NCBI GenBank assembly: GCA_027033875.1
Contig: JALVKK010000332.1
Location: 1 to 19,133 of the forward strand
Source: Flavobacteriales bacterium
GTDB lineage: Bacteria; Bacteroidota; Bacteroidia; Flavobacteriales; Flavobacteriaceae
DNA length: 19,133 nt
Reading direction: 5' to 3'
Under the pieces are notes generated by a model, which saw only the letters and a program-made list of their open reading frames with translations, did no database searches and had not been told where the DNA came from. Shown here in pieces: positions 15,142-19,133 of the stretch. The position numbers were made by a program, and so were the translations under genes. Position 1 is the first letter of the stretch; each line of letters begins with the position of its first letter.

Positions 15142-15372
15142 ATGGTAATCATTACTTTACAGCGAAAGAAATGTATAGGTTGCAACTATTGTGTTGAGGT
15201 AGCTCCACAACAATTTCATATGTCGCAAAAAGATGGTAAAAGCATTTTGGTGAAATCCTATGAACGCAAAGGTTTTTTTACACTCAAAGAACCGGATAAC
15301 GCCGTATATGAACAAGTACAAAAAGCTTCGGAATTGTGCCCTGCCAAAATAATCTCGGTTAAAATGAAATAA
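15142..15372 (+). CDS. Single-cluster 4Fe-4S ferredoxin
   Basis: This is a 76-residue small ferredoxin. Three cysteines form the CxxCxxC set (C11, C14, C17, in KCIGCNYCVEVAP), and the fourth ligand is C66 in SELCPAKII. That is one [4Fe-4S] cluster, as in the monocluster ferredoxins of 60-80 residues, and the second cluster of the bacterial 2[4Fe-4S] type is absent. It begins four bases after trpS and is likely co-transcribed. The electron partner is unknown and the link to trpS may be only positional. Confidence 0.88.
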   Translation: MVIITLQRKKCIGCNYCVEVAPQQFHMSQKDGKSILVKSYERKGFFTLKEPDNAVYEQVQKASELCPAKIISVKMK

Positions 15373-15584
15373 TTTAGATTCCTTCCCACTCCCTATAGTC
15401 GCTCTATCGGAATGACAGTACCAATTCTTATTCAAATTATGCATCATATCTGAGGAATTGGTTACTGAGTGATTTTGTGACGAAGGAGCAAAATTGTACC
15501 GAAGTGCACTTGGCACTTTCCACTAGGTACTCGGTACTAAAAAGAACTTTCAACTCAGTTTATTGAGCTTGTCGAAATATAACC
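15373..15584. other. Gene-free repeat-rich region between ferredoxin and asnS
   Basis: This contains no gene. It holds ACCAATTC/GAATTGGT (15420-15427 with 15455-15462), a heptamer array at 15504-15538 and a 14-base TTGAGCTTGTCGAA at 15563-15576. The fragments look like remains of dispersed intergenic repeats. Confidence 0.5.
15504..15538. repeat. Five-unit heptamer tandem array (NNNNACT)
   Basis: Five consecutive 7-base units end in ACT; their first four bases are GTGC, TGGC, TTCC, AGGT and CGGT. The phase is exact over 35 bases. The flanks also pair: GTACCGA at 15496-15502 is the reverse complement of TCGGTAC at 15531-15537, and AAGTGC/GCACTT forms an inner hairpin. The array is non-coding and similar in design, not sequence, to the array at 8580-8614. 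Confidence 0.75.
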
Positions 15585-15615
15585 TTTAACATTCAACTAA
15601 TTTTAATTAAATTTG
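15585..15615 (+). promoter_or_regulatory. Candidate promoter of asnS-gldD
   Basis: TAAATTTG at 15608-15615 is an exact -7 match and TTTA at 15585-15588 a near -33 match, with a 19-base spacer. It is 50 bases upstream of the asnS ATG and downstream of the repeat tract. Confidence 0.5.
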
Positions 15616-15665
15616 CCATTCATAAAATAAGACTTATCAGTATTTAGAAAAGATTTTTAAGATAT

Positions 15666-17090
15666 ATGAAAACGATTAAACAAATTATAAATTCCGACGC
15701 TCTCAACCAACCGGTAGAAGTCAAAGCTTGGGTCAAAACTTTTAGAAACGACCGTTTTATTGCGGTTAATGACGGTTCGACCATTCAAAATCTGCAATTG
15801 GTGATAGAGCCTGAACAATTTGACGAAAACCTGCGTAAAAAAATCAATACCGGCGCGGCGGTTTATGCCAAAGGCGAATTGGTCGAAAGTATGGGAAAAG
15901 GTCAAAAAGTAGAAATTTTGGTCAACGAATTGGAGATTTTAGGTGAATCTGATCCGGAAAAATTCCCCATTCAGCCCAAACGGCACAGTCTGGAATTTTT
16001 GCGTGAAAAAGCACATTTACGTCCGCGCACTACTTTGTTTGGTGCCATTATGCGCGTACGAAATACTTTGTCTTATGCCGTACACCAATATTTTCAAGAA
16101 AATGATTTTTTATATGTCAATACGCCTATCATCACCGGAGCTGATGCCGAAGGTGCCGGCGAAATGTTTCAGGTAACCACCTTGGATCCCGCCAATCCGC
16201 CCCGTGATGAAGAAGGCGCCATCGACTACAAAAAAGACTTTTTCGGACGTAAAACCAATTTGACAGTTTCCGGACAATTGGAAGCCGAAACCTATGCCAT
16301 GGCATTGGGTAAAGTTTATACCTTCGGACCGACTTTTAGAGCGGAAAATTCAAATACTACCAGACATTTGGCTGAATTTTGGATGATAGAACCCGAAGTT
16401 GCTTTTATGGACCTGCACGGAGATATGGATTTAGCCGAAAGTTTTGTCAAATATATTATCAAAACGGTTATAGACAAAAATTATGAAGATTTGCAATTTT
16501 TGGAAATGCGCCTGAAAAATGAAGAAAAACAAAAACCGCAAGCAGAACGTAGCGAATTGGCATTGATAGAAAAATTGCAATTTGTACTAGACAACAATTT
16601 TATCCGTTTGAGTTATACCGAAGCCATTGAAATCTTGCAAAATTCCAAAGCCTTTAAAAAGAAAAAATTCAAATTCCCTGTTGAGTGGGGTGTCGATTTA
16701 CAAAGCGAACACGAGCGTTATTTAGTTGAAAAACACTTTAAAAGTCCGGTGATTATTTACGATTATCCCGCCAAAATCAAAGCTTTTTATATGCGTCTTA
16801 ACGATGACCAAAAAACCGTCCGTGCCATGGACGTTTTATTCCCCGGCATTGGCGAAATTGTCGGTGGCTCGCAACGTGAAGAACGTTTAGATATATTATT
16901 ACAAAAAATGGAAGATTTAGGTATTGACCAAGAAGAATTGTATTGGTATATAGATACGCGCCGCTTCGGGACGGCTGTTCACAGCGGTTTCGGATTGGGA
17001 TTTGAACGTATGGTACAATTTGTAACCGGCATGGGTAATATCCGCGATGTGATTCCTTATCCGCGCTACCCGGGTAATGCCGCTTTTTAA
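15666..17090 (+). CDS. asnS: Asparaginyl-tRNA synthetase
   Basis: This 474-residue class IIb synthetase charges tRNA-Asn with asparagine. An N-terminal OB-fold anticodon-binding domain covers about residues 15-95 (VEVKAWVKTFRNDRFIAVNDG). The catalytic core includes motif 2, TFRAENSNTTRHLAEFWMIEPE (from residue 223), and motif 3, GLGFERMVQFVTGMGNIRDVIPYPR (from 443). The EFWMIEPEVAF and NIRDVIPYPRYPG blocks distinguish AsnRS from AspRS and LysRS. The start at 15666 gives the usual length and a leader of about 45 bases. gldD starts five bases after the stop. Confidence 0.96.
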   Translation: MKTIKQIINSDALNQPVEVKAWVKTFRNDRFIAVNDGSTIQNLQLVIEPEQFDENLRKKINTGAAVYAKGELVESMGKGQKVEILVNELEILGESDPEKFPIQPKRHSLEFLREKAHLRPRTTLFGAIMRVRNTLSYAVHQYFQENDFLYVNTPIITGADAEGAGEMFQVTTLDPANPPRDEEGAIDYKKDFFGRKTNLTVSGQLEAETYAMALGKVYTFGPTFRAENSNTTRHLAEFWMIEPEVAFMDLHGDMDLAESFVKYIIKTVIDKNYEDLQFLEMRLKNEEKQKPQAERSELALIEKLQFVLDNNFIRLSYTEAIEILQNSKAFKKKKFKFPVEWGVDLQSEHERYLVEKHFKSPVIIYDYPAKIKAFYMRLNDDQKTVRAMDVLFPGIGEIVGGSQREERLDILLQKMEDLGIDQEELYWYIDTRRFGTAVHSGFGLGFERMVQFVTGMGNIRDVIPYPRYPGNAAF

Positions 17091-17095
17091 TAAAT

Positions 17096-17671
17096 ATGCA
17101 AATCAAACCGACATATTATTTTATCCGTCTTCTTGTTTTAGTAACAGGCATTATTTGGCTGACGGCTTGTTCCGGAGGGGAAACCATACCCAAACCCAAA
17201 GCCCAATTGCGTTTGGAATATCCACAAGCTGTTTATCAAAAGGTTGATTTGGAACATTTTAGCATAGAAAAATCCAATCTCGCCAAAATAGAACATATAT
17301 CGGATAAAAAAATTAATTTGGTGTATCCGGCTATGAAAGCCAAAATTTATCTGACTTACAATTCTATCGACAACAATTTGGAAGGTCTGTTGCGCGATGC
17401 CGAAAAATTCACTTACGAACATACCGTAAAAGCCGATGAAATCATCACCCGCGATTATATCAACGAAAAAAAACGTGTTTTTGCAAGCATCAACAAGGTA
17501 ACCGGCAATGCTGCATCACAAATTCAATTTCACGCTACTGACAGTATCAAACATTTTTTGGACGGTTCCTTATATTTTTATGCCCAACCCAATTACGATT
17601 CCATTATGCCGGCTGTCAAATACTTGAAAAAAGATGTGATGCATTTGGTTGAGAGTTTGCGGTGGCGATAG
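17096..17671 (+). CDS. gldD: GldD gliding-motility lipoprotein
   Basis: This 191-residue lipoprotein has a signal peptide ending in the lipobox LTAC, with C25 lipidated. The mature protein shows the conserved GldD course: PKPKAQLRLEYP (32-43), NLVYPAMKAKIYLTYNSIDNNLEGLLRDAEKFTYEHTVKADEI, then GNAASQIQFHATDS with HFLDGSLYFYAQPNYDSIMP, and the closing SLRWR. GldD is required for gliding and linked to the type IX secretion apparatus in Flavobacterium. It is normally found beside gldE and mutY, which are not here; instead it follows asnS by five bases. The full length and all conserved blocks suggest it is functional. Confidence 0.9.
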   Translation: MQIKPTYYFIRLLVLVTGIIWLTACSGGETIPKPKAQLRLEYPQAVYQKVDLEHFSIEKSNLAKIEHISDKKINLVYPAMKAKIYLTYNSIDNNLEGLLRDAEKFTYEHTVKADEIITRDYINEKKRVFASINKVTGNAASQIQFHATDSIKHFLDGSLYFYAQPNYDSIMPAVKYLKKDVMHLVESLRWR

Positions 17672-17682
17672 CTTTGTACGTC

Positions 17683-17721
17683 CCTGAAATAGGTTGACTC
17701 GAAAAGTCAACAAAAATCAGG
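17683..17721. repeat. Nested inverted repeat
   Basis: An inner perfect arm pair GTTGACT/AGTCAAC (17693-17699 and 17705-17711) lies inside an outer pair CCTGA/TCAGG (17683-17687 and 17717-17721). No T tract follows on either strand, which argues against an ordinary terminator. It may be a remnant of a mobile element end or a dispersed palindrome. Confidence 0.6.
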
Positions 17722-17737
17722 AAGAGGCAACTGAATC

Positions 17738-17780
17738 TTAATGAAACATTAATGACCTTAATGTCTTAATGGTTTAATAA
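17738..17780. repeat. Degenerate TTAATG array
   Basis: TTAATG begins at 17738, 17749, 17758 and 17766, followed by TTAATA at 17774. The steps are 11, 9, 8 and 8 bases, so the right half has an octamer period. It lies between convergent gldD and the TlpA-like gene. Confidence 0.7.
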
Positions 17781-17809
17781 TAGCTAAATTACCAAGGTTA
17801 CATTTTCAT

Positions 17810-18328
17810 TTAACGAAGCAAACTATCAATTTTTTTATCTAATTCTTTTCCCCACAAATTTTTTCCAACGATTTTTCCGGTACGATCAATGAGATACATA
17901 GCAGGCAAACTTTTGACTTGGTAAGTTTGTAGAATTTGTCGGGTACTGTCAATAAGTTGTAACCACGGCAAGCTGTCTTGTTGCAAAGCTTTTTTCCAAA
18001 AATATGTATGTCTATCGGTAGAAACACCGATGATATTTAAACCCTTCCGGTGATATTTAACATACAATTTTTTATAAGCCGGATTTGCCGTTTCGCGACA
18101 AGGCCGGCACCACGATGCCCAAAAATCCATAATGGTCGCTTTGCCCATGCCTGCTTCTACAGAAGTTATTTGCATGGTACTGTCCGGCAATTCAAAATAC
18201 GGCATATATTGTTCCGTTAGCACCCCTTCTTGCTCCGGATTGTGTGGCGCAATGCGGTAGTGTGGCGTGTTGCAGGAAGTGAAGAGAATTGTAAATAAGA
18301 TGCTTATTCTAAACCAACTCAATCTCAA
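17810..18328 (-). CDS. TlpA-like thioredoxin-fold lipoprotein
   Basis: This 172-residue envelope thiol-disulfide protein has a lipoprotein signal peptide with lipobox FTSC and C19 as the lipidated residue. The thioredoxin fold follows, with the active site WCRPC (C74, C77) in MDFWASWCRPCRE and the cis-proline P142 in KSLPAMYLI. This is the TlpA/ResA-like arrangement used in Bacteroidota for periplasmic disulfide reduction, often in cytochrome c maturation or stress protection. The start at 18328 overlaps the 3' end of the kinase gene by 20 bases, so the two are probably co-transcribed. Its partner protein cannot be named from the context. Confidence 0.86.
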   Translation of the reverse strand: MRLSWFRISILFTILFTSCNTPHYRIAPHNPEQEGVLTEQYMPYFELPDSTMQITSVEAGMGKATIMDFWASWCRPCRETANPAYKKLYVKYHRKGLNIIGVSTDRHTYFWKKALQQDSLPWLQLIDSTRQILQTYQVKSLPAMYLIDRTGKIVGKNLWGKELDKKIDSLLR

Positions 18329-19133
18329 ACTGCGTTAAATGAATAAAATCTTGCAAACGGGCTTGAATTTCCGTTTTGGTTAAACTTTCCAAACGTTCGG
18401 TGCCAAATTTTTCTACTGTAAACGAGGCAAGATTAGACCCGCAGATAACGGCATTTTTCATCGCTTTGAAACCGATATCTTCCAATTGCGCCAATTTGCC
18501 GATAAAGCCACCGGCAAAAGTGTCGCCGGCACCTGTCGGGTCAAAGACTTCATCGAGAGGCAGGGCGGGGGCAAAAAAGATATTTTTACCGTGGAATAGT
18601 AACGCTCCGTGTTCACCTTTCTTAATAATCAAATATTTTGGTCCCATTTCTTGAATGGTTTTGGCAGCGCGCACCAATGAATATTCTTTGCTCAACTGAC
18701 GGGCTTCTTCATCGTTGATGATGAGAATATCGATATTTTTTAAGACAATCATTAAGTCGTCCCAAGCCGTGTCCATCCAAAAATTCATGGTATCAAGAGC
18801 AATCAATTTAGGACGGGTAGTCATTTGGTCAATAACAGATTGTTGGATAGCCGGATGCAGATTACCTAATAATAAAAAATCAGCATCTTTATAAGAATCA
18901 GGAACAACGGGCTTAAAATGCGCCAAACAGTTTACTTCCGTTACCAAAGTGTCGCGTTTGTTCAAATCGTTGTGATACCTGCCTTTCCAATAAAAGGTTT
19001 TTTCATCGGTAATTTTATTAATTCCTTCAATATTGATATTACGTTCTGTGAATTTCTTTAAATAGTTATCCGGAAAATCATATCCGATAACCGAAACAAT
19101 GCCGATATCAGAAATTAATTTGGAGGCTGCCAT
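18309..19133 (-). CDS. PfkB-family sugar/nucleoside kinase (partial at window edge)
   Basis: The 274 visible residues form most of a PfkB/ribokinase-like kinase, which phosphorylates a sugar or nucleoside with ATP. The second family signature DPTGAGDTFAGGF (198-210) is intact, including the catalytic base D204, and the NDEEARQL block (140-147) precedes it. The first visible codon is ATG at the very edge. However, the alignment MAASKL...IGIVSVIGYDF corresponds to the middle of the N-terminal part of the family (after the GG substrate motif), so about 30-35 residues probably lie outside the window. It is followed by a 20-base overlap with the TlpA-like gene. Substrate is undetermined. Confidence 0.82.
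   Translation of the reverse strand: MAASKLISDIGIVSVIGYDFPDNYLKKFTERNINIEGINKITDEKTFYWKGRYHNDLNKRDTLVTEVNCLAHFKPVVPDSYKDADFLLLGNLHPAIQQSVIDQMTTRPKLIALDTMNFWMDTAWDDLMIVLKNIDILIINDEEARQLSKEYSLVRAAKTIQEMGPKYLIIKKGEHGALLFHGKNIFFAPALPLDEVFDPTGAGDTFAGGFIGKLAQLEDIGFKAMKNAVICGSNLASFTVEKFGTERLESLTKTEIQARLQDFIHLTQFEIELV

Noticed and set aside
17693..17711. Terminator for gldD
   Set aside because: The stem is good but is followed by AAAAA on the plus strand and lacks a T tract on either strand in the right place.
19131..19133. True start codon of the PfkB kinase at the window edge
   Set aside because: The protein begins in the middle of the family's N-terminal region, so this Met is more likely internal.
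1..19133. tRNA, rRNA or mobile-element genes
   Set aside because: No cloverleaf with TTCGANNC-like arm and matching acceptor stem, no rRNA-like tract, and no transposase, integrase or phage protein was recognised.

Overview
The window reads as chromosomal DNA of a Bacteroidota species. It is AT-rich, has the acpP-fabF-rnc-IPExxxVDY gene order, a GldD gliding-type lipoprotein, a DUF4296 lipoprotein, and several upstream sites matching the Bacteroidota -7 promoter consensus TAnnTTTG. The order within the phylum cannot be fixed from the sequence alone. Most genes are housekeeping or envelope genes. I see no phage, plasmid, intact insertion sequence, CRISPR array, tRNA or rRNA.

Layout. 1-599 (minus): N-terminal part of DNA polymerase I, cut by the window edge. 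933-3637 (plus): fatty-acid and RNA-processing cluster of acyl carrier protein, ketosynthase II, RNase III and an IPExxxVDY-type protein. 3638-3934: a gene-free stretch rich in inverted repeats, with a candidate promoter. 3935-8541 (plus): a tightly packed group of OmpA-type peptidoglycan-binding lipoprotein, UDP-glucose dehydrogenase, UDP-glucuronate decarboxylase and a membrane sugar-phosphate transferase. Together these could make UDP-xylose and start a lipid-linked glycan. 8580-8646: short-period tandem repeats. 8653-9788 (plus): polyprenol-phosphate mannose synthase-like glycosyltransferase and a DUF4296 lipoprotein. 9835-11619 (plus): a TPR protein with one membrane segment and a C-terminal LuxR-like helix-turn-helix, probably a membrane-tethered regulator. 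11737-13584 (minus): M20 dipeptidase-like gene preceded by an OsmC-family gene, probably one operon. 13946-14107 (plus): a candidate small RNA with its own promoter and a clear terminator. 14163-15372 (plus): tryptophanyl-tRNA synthetase and a single-cluster ferredoxin. 15373-15665: repeats and a promoter. 15666-17671 (plus): asparaginyl-tRNA synthetase and GldD. 17683-17780: an inverted repeat and a TTAATG array. 17810-19133 (minus): a TlpA-like thioredoxin lipoprotein and a PfkB-family sugar/nucleoside kinase cut by the right edge.

The observations most worth following up are non-coding. The first is the promoter-to-terminator unit in front of trpS, whose terminator T-tract also supplies the -33 element of the trpS promoter. 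The second is a recurring class of 7-8 bp tandem arrays in three separate intergenic regions, each with its own sequence. The third is the structured region ahead of the OmpA-polysaccharide operon. No clearly new protein system is visible.
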